Source: Streptomyces sp. CB02400
GTDB taxonomy: Bacteria; Actinomycetota; Actinomycetes; Streptomycetales; Streptomycetaceae
Direction of reading: 5' to 3'
Length of the DNA: 64,000 nucleotides
Assembly: GCF_001905725.1 (NCBI RefSeq)
Contig: NZ_LIWB01000005.1
Location: 248,001 to 312,000 of the forward strand
The position numbers and the translations under genes were made by a program. The notes beneath the pieces were generated by a model. That model was not told where the DNA came from. It saw only the letters and a list, made by a program, of their open reading frames with translations, and searched no databases. The first letter of the stretch is position 1; each line of letters starts with the position of its first letter. Positions 52,064-63,699 of this stretch are shown in pieces.

Positions 52064-54501
52064 GCCTCGCCCTGCGCACCCTGCGCGCCCGGTGGATCAC
52101 CTTCGCCGGCAGCTTCACCGCCCTCGCGCTGGGCGTGGCCCTCCTCACCGTCATGGGACTCGCCCTCGCCTCCTCCCTGGACGCCCCCGCGCGGGAGCCG
52201 GAGCGGTTCGCCGCCGCCCCGGTCGTGGTCAAGGGCGCGGACACCCTGCGCGTACCGACGCCGAACGGCGAGAGGACCGAGGAACTGGCGCACCCGCGCG
52301 CGGTGCCGGCGGCGACCGTCGCGAAGCTGCGCCGGCTCGGCACGGTCGTCGAGGACCGCTCCTATCCCGTCCGCGCCAAGGGCGCTCCCGGCGAGCTGAC
52401 CGGCCACCCCTGGTCCACCGCCGCGTTCGCCCCGTACGCCCTCGAGGCGGGCCGTGCGCCCCGCGCGGACGACGAGGTCGTCGTCAGCGGCGACTGGACG
52501 CGGCCCGGCGCGCGGGTGCGCACGGACCACGGCACCGTGCGGGTCGTGGGCACCGTGGCCGGCCGTGGCTTCGAGCACGCCGTCTTCCACACCGACGCGC
52601 GCGCCGCCGTGTTGTCCCCGGCCGTCGTCCAGCTGGTCGTGGACGCCGACCCGGCGGCCGTGCGGGAAGCGGTGCGCGGAGTCGGGGGCGTCCGGGTCCT
52701 CACCGGGGACGGCCTCCGGTACGCCGACGCGGATCCCGGGCGGGACAGCGAGGCGCTGACCGCGATGAACGCCCTGTTCGGCACGGCGGGCGGGGTCTCC
52801 GCCTTCGTCTCGGTGTTCGTGGTGGCGTCCACCTTCGCCTTCGCGGTCGACCGGCGGCGCCGGGAGTTCGGGCTGCTGCGCACCGCGGGGGCCACGCCGG
52901 GTCAGATACGGCGCATGGTGGCCGCCGAGGCCCTGCTGGTCGGGGTGCTCGCCTCGGCCGCCGGCTGCGCGCTCGGCGGGTACGCGGCGCCCTCGCTGGC
53001 CGCGTGGGTGGTCGACGTGGAGCTGGCGCCGGGCTGGTTCACGATCGGCGACGCGGACTGGCCGTACCACGTGGCGTTCTGGACGGGGCTGCTCGTCGCC
53101 CTGAGCGGTGTCGTCGTGGCCTCCTGGCGGGCGGGGCGCACGGGCCCCGTCCAGGCGCTGCGCGAGGCGTCCGCCGACAGCGGGGCCATGACACGGGGGC
53201 GGTGGCTGTGCGGCGCGGCTCTGCTGCTGACCGCCGGGGTGACGCTCGCCGTGGCGCTGCTCGGCGATCCGGGCGACCTGCTGCACCGCAAGACCTACGT
53301 CAGCCGGCCCATGCTGCTGATCACCGCCGCCGCGCTGCTCGCCCCGCTCGTCGTGCGCCCGCTCACGAGGCTGCTGACCTGGCTTCCGGGAGCGATCGGC
53401 ATGCTGGTGCGTGAGAACGCGGCCGCCGGGGTGCGCCGTACGGCCGCGGTCGCGGCGCCCGTACTGGTCACGGTCGCCCTCGCGGGCTCATTGCTCGGCG
53501 CCACCACAACCCTGGACCGGGCCGGGGCCGCCGAGACGCGGGAGCGGACCACCGCGGCGTTCGTCGTCACGGCCGCGGGCGACGGGGCCTTCGACGCGCG
53601 GACGCTGGACCGGCTGCGCGCGGTGCCCGGCGCGCGGGTGTCGGCGAGCGCGCCGAGCGCGGTGTACGTCCTGGAGGAAGGTGTGGCGCTGGTCAGGTCC
53701 GAGGCCCGGGCCGTCGACCCCGGGGCGCTGGCGGCCACCGCGCGGCTGCCGCTCGCCGCGGGGAGGGTCACCGACCTCGACGACGACTCGGTCGTCGTCA
53801 ACGAGGAGTGGGAGCGGCACACGGTGGGGCAGCGCGTGCGGGTGTGGCTCGGGGACGGCACGGAGCGGACGCTGCGGATCGCCGCGGTGATGACCACCGG
53901 CACCGGCGACAACGGCGTCTACGTCACCCCGGCCAACGCTCCGGGCGCCCGCGCTGACCGGGTGGACGTCGCCCTCGCGGACGGCGCCGACGCGCGCGTG
54001 GTGGCCGCCGGGCTGGAGCGGGCGGTGCGGCCCGCCGGCGGTCGTGTCCTCACCTCGGAGCAGTGGCTCTCCGCCACGGCCCCCGGGACGGAACGCACCA
54101 TCCGTTACGGCCTCCTGCTGGTCCTCGGCATCGCCCTGCTGTACACGGGCATCTCCCTGGCCAACACCATGGTCATGGCGACCTCCGACCGGGTGCGCGA
54201 CCTCGCGGTCCTGCGGCTGGCCGGGGCCACGCGGTGGCAGGTGCTGCGGATGGTGGGCGCGGAGTCGCTGACGGTGGTCGCGGTCGGCGCGGTCCTGGGC
54301 CTGACCGTGGCCGCGCTCAACCTGGCCGGCATGTGGGGAGCACTGGCCCTGCTCTCGGCCCCCGCCACGATCACCCTCCCCTGGTCCACGCTCGCCGCCG
54401 TCACGGCCGCCTGCGCCGTACTCGCCACGGCCTCCGCGGTCGTCCCCGCCGCCCTCGCCCTGCGCCGGCCCGCGCTGGAGTCGGCGGGTGTCCGCGAGTG
54501 A
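52057..54501 (+). CDS. FtsX-like ABC permease
   Basis: The 814-residue membrane protein has two FtsX modules. One N-terminal helix (about 15-40) precedes a large extracellular domain. A first helix bundle around 245-390 includes RREFGLLRTAGATPGQIRRMVAAEALLVG, the coupling motif. A second set begins around 450, with an external loop of ~170 residues and a terminal bundle containing VRDLAVLRLAGATRWQVLRMVGAESL. This duplicated layout is typical of actinobacterial antibiotic-resistance or lipoprotein-related exporters. GTG 52057 overlaps the ATPase gene. The last 10 codons and stop are duplicated downstream. Confidence 0.92.
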   Translation: MLSLALRTLRARWITFAGSFTALALGVALLTVMGLALASSLDAPAREPERFAAAPVVVKGADTLRVPTPNGERTEELAHPRAVPAATVAKLRRLGTVVEDRSYPVRAKGAPGELTGHPWSTAAFAPYALEAGRAPRADDEVVVSGDWTRPGARVRTDHGTVRVVGTVAGRGFEHAVFHTDARAAVLSPAVVQLVVDADPAAVREAVRGVGGVRVLTGDGLRYADADPGRDSEALTAMNALFGTAGGVSAFVSVFVVASTFAFAVDRRRREFGLLRTAGATPGQIRRMVAAEALLVGVLASAAGCALGGYAAPSLAAWVVDVELAPGWFTIGDADWPYHVAFWTGLLVALSGVVVASWRAGRTGPVQALREASADSGAMTRGRWLCGAALLLTAGVTLAVALLGDPGDLLHRKTYVSRPMLLITAAALLAPLVVRPLTRLLTWLPGAIGMLVRENAAAGVRRTAAVAAPVLVTVALAGSLLGATTTLDRAGAAETRERTTAAFVVTAAGDGAFDARTLDRLRAVPGARVSASAPSAVYVLEEGVALVRSEARAVDPGALAATARLPLAAGRVTDLDDDSVVVNEEWERHTVGQRVRVWLGDGTERTLRIAAVMTTGTGDNGVYVTPANAPGARADRVDVALADGADARVVAAGLERAVRPAGGRVLTSEQWLSATAPGTERTIRYGLLLVLGIALLYTGISLANTMVMATSDRVRDLAVLRLAGATRWQVLRMVGAESLTVVAVGAVLGLTVAALNLAGMWGALALLSAPATITLPWSTLAAVTAACAVLATASAVVPAALALRRPALESAGVRE

Positions 54502-54545
54502 ATCCCTCGCAGCTTGCGCTGAAGTCGGCGGGCATCCGCGAGTGA
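54472..54545 (+). repeat. 30-bp duplication of the FtsX permease 3' end
   Basis: 54472-54501 (last codons plus TGA) and 54516-54545 match at 27 of 30 positions, including the stop. The second copy would read ALKSAGIRE then stop if translated in that phase. Confidence 0.85.
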
Positions 54546-54592
54546 GCCCACGCGACCCGCTCCGGAGGTCCCGCCGACGCCCTCCCCGCTCT

Positions 54593-54622
54593 CTTCCGAG
54601 GCCTCCCCGGAGGCCTCGGAAG
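54593..54622 (+). terminator. Terminator after the ABC transporter operon
   Basis: A perfect 14-bp stem (CTTCCGAGGCCTCC, 54593-54606; GGAGGCCTCGGAAG, 54609-54622) has a 2-nt spacer. Confidence 0.75.
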
Positions 54623-54719
54623 GGCGGTCTCGGAGGTGGACGGCACACCGCTCCACGACGAAAAGGATCATGAGATGTTCCTCACACATCATCCCGCCGC
54701 CACACCCGCCCCGAGCACG

Positions 54720-54756
54720 CGAAACGGGCGGCATCCGATGGATGCCGCCCGTTTCG
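54720..54756 (-). terminator. Terminator of the tRNA-Leu gene
   Basis: A perfect 16-bp stem (54720-54735 with 54741-54756) and CGATG loop lie 5 bp beyond the tRNA 3' end on the minus strand. Confidence 0.75.
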
Positions 54757-54761
54757 ACGGT

Positions 54762-54846
54762 GTGCGCGAGGGGGGAGTTGAACCCCCACGCCCTTGCGGG
54801 CACTGGAACCTGAATCCAGCGCGTCTGCCTATTCCGCCACCCGCGC
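54762..54846 (-). tRNA. tRNA-Leu (CAG)
   Basis: The 85-nt tRNA lies on the minus strand. The acceptor stem GCGCGGG pairs with CTCGCGC with one G-U, and the discriminator is A. The anticodon stem CTGGA/TCCAG holds the loop TTCAGGT, so the anticodon CAG is at 54809-54811. The variable arm TGCCCGCAAGGGCGT is long, as in class II leucine tRNAs, and the T arm has GGTTCAA. The CCA end is not encoded. A strong hairpin follows. Confidence 0.95.
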
Positions 54847-55373
54847 ATTGGGTGTGTCTTCCGGGCCCTGCCCCTTGGGGCCTTGCGCCTTCCGACACCC
54901 AGAACATTAGCACGCTGGCCGGGATGGATTCACATCCCTTTCCCCGCGACCGCTCCCACCGCCCCCGCCGCCCCACCGGCCCCGACGAGCCCGTATCGCC
55001 CCGGCCGGCCTCCCCCGAGCCCCTGATGTCGCGACGCCGACTGATTCACGTATCAACCTCGTACCGGTACTCCCCGTCTGTCCAGGAGCCGGGTGGAGTC
55101 CACAGCCGGGTGCGGGACACTGGTCTTCGGCCCCCTCTACGATCCATGGCAGAACGACGCCCACGAGCACGGCCGAAGGAGTTCGCCGAAGGAGTTCGAA
55201 GAGGGGCTCCGGAGGGAACTTCGTCAGGCGTCGACACCCGTCGACCGGGCCGACAGGGGGAACCAGCCGATCGACCGGCGCGTGGATACGATCAGTAAGC
55301 AGTACCAGGTAGGCGGTGCACGAAACGGTGCGCCGGGCAGTACACAGGACGGCAGCTACGGAGGAGGTGCCCC
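54847..55373. other. Long intergenic region before the fhaA operon
   Basis: I see no convincing gene in these 527 bp. They hold the tRNA promoter, an exact 13-bp tandem pair (CCGAAGGAGTTCG at 55173-55185 and 55186-55198) and presumably the promoter of the fhaA-pknB cluster, which I could not pin down. Confidence 0.5.
54904..54933 (-). promoter_or_regulatory. Candidate promoter of tRNA-Leu
   Basis: On the minus strand GTGAAT, an 18-bp spacer and TAATGT are located so that transcription would begin about 50 nt before the tRNA. Confidence 0.4.
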
Positions 55374-56228
55374 ATGGGAGTCCTGAAGAAGTTCGAGCAG
55401 CGTCTCGAAGGTCTGGTCAACGGCACCTTCGCCAAGGTGTTCAAGTCCGAGGTGCAGCCCGTGGAGATCGCGGGAGCGCTCCAGCGGGAGTGCGACAACA
55501 ACGCCACTATCTGGAACCGCGACCGCACCGTCGTACCCAACGACTTCATCGTCGAACTGAGCACCCCGGACTTCGAGCGGCTCAGCCCGTACTCCGGCCA
55601 GCTCGGCGACGAGCTCGCCGGCATGGTGCGCGACTACGCCAAGCAGCAGCGCTACACCTTCATGGGCCCCATCAAGGTGCACCTGGAGAAGGCTGACGAC
55701 CTCGACACCGGCCTGTACCGGGTCCGCAGCCGCACGCTCGCCTCCTCCTCCGCCGGCCAGGCCCCCGGCGCTCCCGGCGGCGCACCGCCGGCCGGCCGCC
55801 CCGGCGGCTACGGCCACCCGTCGGCAGGCCCCGCGGGCGCCCCGCCCATGCCGGCCGCACCGCCGCCCGGCGGCAGGCCCGGCGGTGGCGGTTACGGCTA
55901 CCCGCAGCCCGCGGGCGGCCAGCGGCCCCCCGCCGCCCCCGGCGGACGCACCCGCTACTGGGTCGAGATCAACGGCACCCGCCACCAGATCTCCCGCGCC
56001 ACCCTGGTGATGGGCCGCAGCACCGAAGCCGACGTACGGATCGACGACCCCGGCGTCTCCCGCCGGCACTGCGAGATCCGGACCGGAACGCCCTCGACGA
56101 TCCAGGATCTCGGATCCACCAACGGCATCGTGGTGGACGGGCAGCACACCACCCGCGCTACGCTCCGCGACGGCTCGCGGATCGTCGTGGGCAGCACCAC
56201 CGTTATCTATAGGCAAGCCGAAGGGTGA
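55374..56228 (+). CDS. fhaA: FhaA, DUF3662 and FHA domain protein
   Basis: The 284-residue protein begins GVLKKFEQRLEGLVNGTFAKVFKSEVQPVEIAGALQRE, the conserved DUF3662 domain (about 2-115). A Gly/Pro/Tyr-rich linker follows, then a C-terminal FHA domain (about 198-280) with MGRSTEADVRIDDPGVSRRHCEI and DLGSTNGIVVDG. It binds phosphothreonine on partners of the PknB kinase pathway and coordinates cell-wall synthesis. ATG 55374 follows GGAGG. It is the first gene of the conserved cluster, followed after 10 bp by fhaB. Confidence 0.94.
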   Translation: MGVLKKFEQRLEGLVNGTFAKVFKSEVQPVEIAGALQRECDNNATIWNRDRTVVPNDFIVELSTPDFERLSPYSGQLGDELAGMVRDYAKQQRYTFMGPIKVHLEKADDLDTGLYRVRSRTLASSSAGQAPGAPGGAPPAGRPGGYGHPSAGPAGAPPMPAAPPPGGRPGGGGYGYPQPAGGQRPPAAPGGRTRYWVEINGTRHQISRATLVMGRSTEADVRIDDPGVSRRHCEIRTGTPSTIQDLGSTNGIVVDGQHTTRATLRDGSRIVVGSTTVIYRQAEG

Positions 56229-56238
56229 AGCGGGGGCA

Positions 56239-56751
56239 ATGTCAGAGCTGACCCTCACGGTCATGCGGCTGGGGTTCCTGGCCGTACTGTGGCTGTTCGT
56301 GATCGTGGCCGTGCAGGTCATCCGGAGTGACCTGTTCGGCACTCGCGTCACCCAGCGCGGATCACGGCGGGACGCCGGCCGGCCGCAGCAGGCCGCCCGC
56401 CAGGCACCTCCGCAGCAGCGCCAGCAGTCCGGCGGCGGTGGCCGCCGCGGCCGGAACACCCCCACCAAGCTGGTCGTGACCGAAGGCACCCTCACCGGCA
56501 CCACCGTCGCCCTCCAGGGCCAGACCATCACCCTGGGCCGGGCGCACGACAGCACGATCGTGCTGGACGACGACTACGCCTCCAGCCGCCATGCCAGGAT
56601 CTACCCGGACCGCGACGGTCAGTGGATCGTCGAGGACCTGGGCTCCACCAACGGCACCTACCTGGACCGGACCCGGCTGACGACCCCCACACCGATTTCG
56701 CTGGGCGCACCGATCCGCATCGGCAAGACCGTCATCGAGCTGCGGAAGTAG
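56239..56751 (+). CDS. fhaB: FhaB, membrane-anchored FHA protein
   Basis: The 170-residue protein has an N-terminal membrane helix at about 8-28 (VMRLGFLAVLWLFVIVAVQVI). A basic Gln/Arg-rich linker follows, then an FHA domain at about 95-168 (TLGRAHDSTIVLDDDYASSRHARI and DLGSTNGTYLDR). It resembles FipA/FhaB, a substrate and phospho-reader of the Ser/Thr kinase that links to cell division and wall synthesis. Confidence 0.94.
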   Translation: MSELTLTVMRLGFLAVLWLFVIVAVQVIRSDLFGTRVTQRGSRRDAGRPQQAARQAPPQQRQQSGGGGRRGRNTPTKLVVTEGTLTGTTVALQGQTITLGRAHDSTIVLDDDYASSRHARIYPDRDGQWIVEDLGSTNGTYLDRTRLTTPTPISLGAPIRIGKTVIELRK

Positions 56752-56844
56752 TGCTACACCAATGAATGAGCGCGAGCGGAGCGAGCACGCAGTGGGGGTC
56801 CCCGACCAGGGTCCCGGCGCGCTCCCGACCGGAGGGTGGGCAGT

Positions 56845-58437
56845 GTGGCTCGACACGACCGGCTGTACCCGGAGCCGACTGGCGAGGTGCGCATGAGCCT
56901 GTCTCTGCGCTTCGCCGCCGGATCGCACAAGGGCATGATCCGGGAGGGCAACGAGGACTCCGGTTACGCCGGTCCGCGCCTGCTCGCCATCGCCGACGGC
57001 ATGGGCGGCGCCGCCGCCGGCGAGGTCGCCTCCTCCGAGGCGATCTCCACCATCGTCGCCCTCGACGACGACGTCCCCGGTTCCGACCTGCTCACCTCGC
57101 TCGGCACCGCCGTCCAGCGGGCCAACGACCAGCTGCGCATGATGGTCGAGGAGGACCCCCAGCTCGAGGGCATGGGCACCACCCTGACCGCCCTGCTGTG
57201 GACCGGTCAGCGCCTCGGCATGGTGCACGTCGGCGACTCCCGCGCCTACCTCCTGCGCGACGGCGTCCTCACCCAGATCACCCAGGACCACACCTGGGTG
57301 CAGCGTCTGGTCGACGAGGGCCGGATCACCGAGGAAGAGGCCACCACCCACCCGCAGCGCTCCCTGCTGATGCGGGCCCTCGGCAGCGGCGAGCACGTCG
57401 AACCCGACCTCTCCATCCGCGAGGTCAGGGCCGGCGACCGGTACCTGATCTGCTCCGACGGCCTGTCCGGCGTGGTCTCCCACCAGACCCTCGAGGACGC
57501 CCTGGCCAGCTACCAGGGCCCCGAGGAGACCGTCCAGAACCTGATCGAGCTGGCCCTGCGCGGCGGCGGCCCCGACAACATCACCGTGATCGTCGCCGAC
57601 GTCCTGGACCTCGACACCGGCGACACCCTCGCCGGGCAGCTCTCCGACACCCCGGTCGTGGTCGGCGCCGTCGCCGAGAACCAGAACCAGCTCTCCGACA
57701 ACGGCATCATGCAGACCCCCGCCGGCCGCGCCTCCGGTCTCGGCAGGCGGCGCGGAGAGAGCGGCGGCGGGGGCGAGTTCGGCCCGCCCGGCAGCGGCGA
57801 CATCACCGGCTTCATCCCCACCGACGGCTTCGCCTACGGCGACGACGACTTCGTCAAGCCCGGCAAGAACCGCCGGTGGCTCAAGCGGTCCGTCTACAGC
57901 CTGCTCGCGCTCGCCGTCCTCGGCGGCGGCCTGTACGGCGGCTGGCGCTGGACCCAGACGCAGTACTACGTCGGCACCAACGGCGAACACGTCGCCCTGT
58001 ACCAGGGCATCAGCCAGGACCTGGCCTGGGTCTCCCTCTCGGAGATCGAGAAGGACCACCCCGAGATCGAACTCAAGTACCTACCGCCCTACCAGCGGAA
58101 GCTGGTCGAGGCGACCATCGCCGAAGGCGACCTCTACGGCGCCCGCGCGAAGATCGAGGAACTGTCGGTACAGGCCTCCGCGTGCAAGAAGCAGGCCGAG
58201 CGGCGTTCCGCCGAGAGCGAGAAGAACGCGAAGACCGGCGAGGGCGAGGCCGGAGGCACCACGGGAACCACACCCGCCTCCTTCACGTCCAAGGCTTCGC
58301 CGACGCCGAACCCCTCGGGTTCGACGAAGGCCCCGGAGCAGTCCACGCCCCCGTCCACGACCGCACCCACTTCCAGCCCCGGCCCCAGCCTCTCGGAGGA
58401 GGAGCAGAAGGTCGTCTCCCTGTGCGGTAAGCAGTAG
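56845..58437 (+). CDS. pstP: PstP-like PP2C protein phosphatase
   Basis: In the 530-residue protein, residues ~25-255 form a PPM/PP2C phosphatase with NEDS, LLAIADGMGG, VHVGDSRAYLLRDG, DGLSGVVS and GGPDNITVIVAD, which carry the metal-binding aspartates. One transmembrane helix follows at about 350-370 (SVYSLLALAVLGGGLYGGW), then an extracellular Ser/Thr/Pro-rich tail ending with a Cys. It removes phosphate from the PASTA kinase and its substrates. GTG 56845 is preceded by GGAGG at 9 nt. ATG 56893 has GAGG at a good distance and is an alternative start. Confidence 0.92.
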   Translation: MARHDRLYPEPTGEVRMSLSLRFAAGSHKGMIREGNEDSGYAGPRLLAIADGMGGAAAGEVASSEAISTIVALDDDVPGSDLLTSLGTAVQRANDQLRMMVEEDPQLEGMGTTLTALLWTGQRLGMVHVGDSRAYLLRDGVLTQITQDHTWVQRLVDEGRITEEEATTHPQRSLLMRALGSGEHVEPDLSIREVRAGDRYLICSDGLSGVVSHQTLEDALASYQGPEETVQNLIELALRGGGPDNITVIVADVLDLDTGDTLAGQLSDTPVVVGAVAENQNQLSDNGIMQTPAGRASGLGRRRGESGGGGEFGPPGSGDITGFIPTDGFAYGDDDFVKPGKNRRWLKRSVYSLLALAVLGGGLYGGWRWTQTQYYVGTNGEHVALYQGISQDLAWVSLSEIEKDHPEIELKYLPPYQRKLVEATIAEGDLYGARAKIEELSVQASACKKQAERRSAESEKNAKTGEGEAGGTTGTTPASFTSKASPTPNPSGSTKAPEQSTPPSTTAPTSSPGPSLSEEEQKVVSLCGKQ

Positions 58438-58464
58438 GCAAGCCGTGAGAGGCCCTGTCACACG

Positions 58465-59913
58465 ATGAGCAGTACTACCAACCCGTCGACGCAGCACACG
58501 TCCACGATCGGCGCGATCGGAGCGCCCAGCCGCCGCAACACCGAGCTGGCGCTCCTGGTGTTCGCCGTCGTCATCCCGGTCTTCGCCTACGCCAACGTGG
58601 GACTCGCCCTCGACGGCGAGATGCCCACCGGACTGCTGAGTTACGGCCTCGGTCTCGGCCTGATGGCGGGCGTCGGCCATCTCGCCGTACGGAAGTTCGC
58701 CCCGTACGCGGACCCGCTGCTGCTGCCGCTGGCCACCCTGCTCAACGGCATCGGCCTGGTCGCCATCTGGCGCCTGGACCAGTCGAAGCGACTGCAGGCG
58801 AGCAGCACGTTCGTCGAAGCGGCGCCGCGCCAGCTGATGTACTCCGCGCTCGGCGTCGCCCTGTTCATGGCCGTACTGTTCTTCCTCAAGGACCACCGCG
58901 TCCTGCAGCGCTACACCTACATCTCCATGGTCGGCGCGCTGGTCCTGCTGCTCCTGCCGCTGGTCCCGGGCCTCGGCCACAACGTCTTCGGCGCCAGGAT
59001 CTGGATCAAGATCCCCGGTCTCGGCACCCTCCAGCCGGGCGAGTTCGCCAAGATCGTCCTCGCAGTCTTCTTCGCGGGCTATCTCATGGTCAAACGCGAC
59101 GCCCTGGCCCTCGCCAGCCGCCGCTTCATGGGGCTCTACCTGCCCCGCGGCCGTGACCTCGGCCCGATCATCGTCGTCTGGATCATCTCCATCCTGATCC
59201 TGGTCTTCGAGACCGACCTCGGCACCTCGCTGCTGTTCTTCGGCATGTTCGTGATCATGCTGTACGTCGCCACCGAGCGGACCAGCTGGATCGTCTTCGG
59301 CCTGTTGATGTCCGCGGTCGGCGCCGTCGGCGTGGCGAGCTTCGAGCCGCACATCCAGACGCGTGTGCAGGCCTGGCTCGACCCGATGCGCGAGTTCGAG
59401 CTCAGCCGCGCCGGGGTCAGCGACGGCATCGTCCACTCCGAGCAGGCCATGCAGGCCCTGTGGGCCTTCGGCTCCGGTGGCACCCTCGGCAGCGGCTGGG
59501 GTCAGGGCCACTCCGACCTCATCGGCTTCGCCGCCAACTCCGACTTCATCCTCGCCACCTTCGGCGAGGAGATCGGCCTGGCCGGCGTCATGGCACTGCT
59601 CCTGCTCTACGCGCTGATCGTGGAGCGCGGCGTGCGCACCTCCCTCGCCGCCCGCGACCCGTTCGGCAAGCTGCTCGCCATCGGCCTGTCCGGCGCCTTC
59701 GCGCTCCAGGTCTTCGTCGTGGCCGGCGGCGTCATGGGCCTGATCCCGCTGACCGGTATGACGATGCCCTTCCTGGCCTACGGAGGTTCCTCCGTCATCG
59801 CCAACTGGGCACTGATCGGCATCCTGCTCAGGATCAGCGACACCGCCCGCCGTCCGGCGCCCGCCCCCGCCACCAACCCCGACGCCGAGATGACCCAGGT
59901 GGTCCGCCCGTGA
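58465..59913 (+). CDS. rodA: SEDS peptidoglycan glycosyltransferase (RodA/FtsW family)
   Basis: The 482-residue polytopic protein has about ten to twelve helices. The family core holds the catalytic Asp in LVFETDLGTSLLFFGMFVIML. GVHSEQAMQALWAFGSGGTLGSGWGQGHSDLIGFAANSDFI is the long extracellular loop, and GLIPLTGMTMPFLAYGGSSVIANW the conserved C-terminal loop. It polymerises lipid II together with the transpeptidase encoded next. The stop overlaps the pbpA GTG by 4 bp. Given the kinase-cluster position it is the RodA-type partner and not the dcw-cluster FtsW. Confidence 0.93.
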   Translation: MSSTTNPSTQHTSTIGAIGAPSRRNTELALLVFAVVIPVFAYANVGLALDGEMPTGLLSYGLGLGLMAGVGHLAVRKFAPYADPLLLPLATLLNGIGLVAIWRLDQSKRLQASSTFVEAAPRQLMYSALGVALFMAVLFFLKDHRVLQRYTYISMVGALVLLLLPLVPGLGHNVFGARIWIKIPGLGTLQPGEFAKIVLAVFFAGYLMVKRDALALASRRFMGLYLPRGRDLGPIIVVWIISILILVFETDLGTSLLFFGMFVIMLYVATERTSWIVFGLLMSAVGAVGVASFEPHIQTRVQAWLDPMREFELSRAGVSDGIVHSEQAMQALWAFGSGGTLGSGWGQGHSDLIGFAANSDFILATFGEEIGLAGVMALLLLYALIVERGVRTSLAARDPFGKLLAIGLSGAFALQVFVVAGGVMGLIPLTGMTMPFLAYGGSSVIANWALIGILLRISDTARRPAPAPATNPDAEMTQVVRP

Positions 59914-61376
59914 ACAAGCCCCTGCGCCGGGTCGCGATCTTCTGCGGCCTGCTCATCCTCGCCCTGCTCGTCCGGGGCAACTGGCTGCAGTACGCCCAGG
60001 CCGACAAGCTGGCCTCCGACGACGAGAACCGCCGCGTCAACATCGAGCGCTACGCCACCCCGCGCGGCAACATCATCGTCGACGGCAAGGCCATCACCGG
60101 GTCCGTCGAGTCCAAGAGCGGCGACTACAAGTTCAAGCGCACCTGGACCGACGGTGCCATGTGGGCGCCGGTCACCGGCTACTCCTCGCAGGCCTTCGGG
60201 GCCAACCAGCTGGAGAAGCTGGAGGACGGCATCCTCACCGGCAACGACGACCGGCTCTTCTTCCGCAACACCCTCGACATGATCACGGGCAAGCCGAAGG
60301 AGGGCGGCAGTGTCGTCACCACCCTCGACGCCGCCGCGCAGAAGGCCGCGTACGAGGGCCTCGGCGACAAGAAGGGCGCCGTCGCCGCGATCGACCCGGA
60401 GACCGGCAAGATCCTGGCACTGGCCTCCACGCCGTCGTACGACCCGTCGAAGTTCGCCGGGACCTCCGACAAGGACGCCAAGGCCTGGCAGAAAGTCCAG
60501 AAGGCGAACAACCCCGACGACCCGATGCTGAACCGGGCACTGCGCGAGACCTACTCGCCGGGCTCCACCTTCAAGGTGGTCACCGCCGCGGCGGCGCTGG
60601 AGGAGGGCCTGGTCACCGACATCGACGCCAAGACCGACACGCCGGAACCGTGGATCATGCCGGACACCACCACGCCCCTGCGCAACCACGGGAACATCCA
60701 GTGTGAGAACGCCAGTCTGCGAGAGGCCCTCAAGGTCTCCTGCAACAGCGTCTTCGGCAAGCTCAGCCACGAAGTCGGCAACGAGAAGATGATCGAGTAC
60801 GCGGAGAAGTTCGGCTTCAACAACCCGGAGCTGGACACCCCCGTACGCGCCGCCGAGAGCGTCTTCCCCGAGGACAACAGGTCGCAGAACGCCATGGCCG
60901 GCATCGGCCAGGCCTCCAACCGCGCCACCCCGCTCCAGATGGCCATGGTCACCGCGGCCATCGCCAACGACGGCAAGCTGATGAAGCCGTACATGGTCGA
61001 CCAGCTCAAGGCCGCGAACCTGGACACCATCGAGACGACCGAACCGCAGGAGCTGTCCCAGCCCCTCTCCTCGGAGAACGCCCAGAAGATCCAGGAGATG
61101 ATGGAGACCGTCGTCGAGGACGGCACCGGAGGCAACGCCCGGATCGACGGCGTCACCGTCGGCGGCAAGACCGGTACCGCCGAGCGCGGCGTCAACAACA
61201 GCGGCAAGCCCTACGCCTGGTTCATCTCGTACGCCAAGACCGACGAGGGTTCCCCGGTCGCCGTCGCCGTCATCGTCGAGGACAGTGCCGCGACCGGTGC
61301 CGACATCAGCGGCGGCGGCCTGGCCGCACCGATCGCCAAGGCCGTCATGAAGGCGGTCCTCAAGGGCAAGCAGTGA
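59910..61376 (+). CDS. pbpA: Class B penicillin-binding protein PbpA
   Basis: The 488-residue protein has an N-terminal membrane anchor (about 7-27, RVAIFCGLLILALLVRGNW), a dimerisation part with YATPRGNIIVDG, and a transpeptidase domain with SPGSTFKVV (nucleophile Ser), SCN in VSCNSVFGK and KTGTAE. It cross-links peptidoglycan with the upstream SEDS glycosyltransferase. GTG 59910 overlaps the rodA stop. The pknB gene follows after 169 bp. Confidence 0.94.
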   Translation: MNKPLRRVAIFCGLLILALLVRGNWLQYAQADKLASDDENRRVNIERYATPRGNIIVDGKAITGSVESKSGDYKFKRTWTDGAMWAPVTGYSSQAFGANQLEKLEDGILTGNDDRLFFRNTLDMITGKPKEGGSVVTTLDAAAQKAAYEGLGDKKGAVAAIDPETGKILALASTPSYDPSKFAGTSDKDAKAWQKVQKANNPDDPMLNRALRETYSPGSTFKVVTAAAALEEGLVTDIDAKTDTPEPWIMPDTTTPLRNHGNIQCENASLREALKVSCNSVFGKLSHEVGNEKMIEYAEKFGFNNPELDTPVRAAESVFPEDNRSQNAMAGIGQASNRATPLQMAMVTAAIANDGKLMKPYMVDQLKAANLDTIETTEPQELSQPLSSENAQKIQEMMETVVEDGTGGNARIDGVTVGGKTGTAERGVNNSGKPYAWFISYAKTDEGSPVAVAVIVEDSAATGADISGGGLAAPIAKAVMKAVLKGKQ

Positions 61377-61545
61377 CCCCGGTCACGTCCGCTTCACATC
61401 GGTGCACGTTGCGGTACCGGTCCTGTATCAGCTGACGTACTTGGCCAGGTCACACAAAGCGAGCCGGGTACGGTAGGCCCGGACGGCAGCCTCCGGCGGC
61501 ACAAGTGTGCCTCCCGGGACCGACGGAGAGGGCTGGTAGGTAGCT

Positions 61546-63552
<2,007 letters not shown>

Positions 63553-63575
63553 CGCGTAGCACCCCGTACGACAGG

Positions 63576-63607
63576 AGCCCCGGCCCTCTCCGGAGAGGGC
63601 CGGGGCT
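63576..63607 (+). terminator. Terminator after pknB
   Basis: A perfect 16-bp stem (63576-63591 with 63592-63607) without loop is followed by TCCGTC. Confidence 0.8.
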
Positions 63608-63699
63608 TCCGTCATGAGCCCGCCCCGCACACGCGTCCTCGCTTCGCTCGTGCCTTCGCCCGTCACCCCTCGTTGATCGGGTGGGGTGGGGCATCTGAG

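Noticed and set aside
54762..54846. tRNA-Leu as an integration site
   Set aside because: No duplicated tRNA 3' end, integrase or foreign segment is present on either side within the window.
54636..55298. Open frame running over the tRNA-Leu gene
   Set aside because: It crosses the tRNA and its terminator, has a Pro/Arg-rich product and no good ribosome binding site.
55093..55386. Small open frame upstream of fhaA
   Set aside because: It runs into the fhaA start and contains the 13-bp tandem pair. No motif or start signal supports it.
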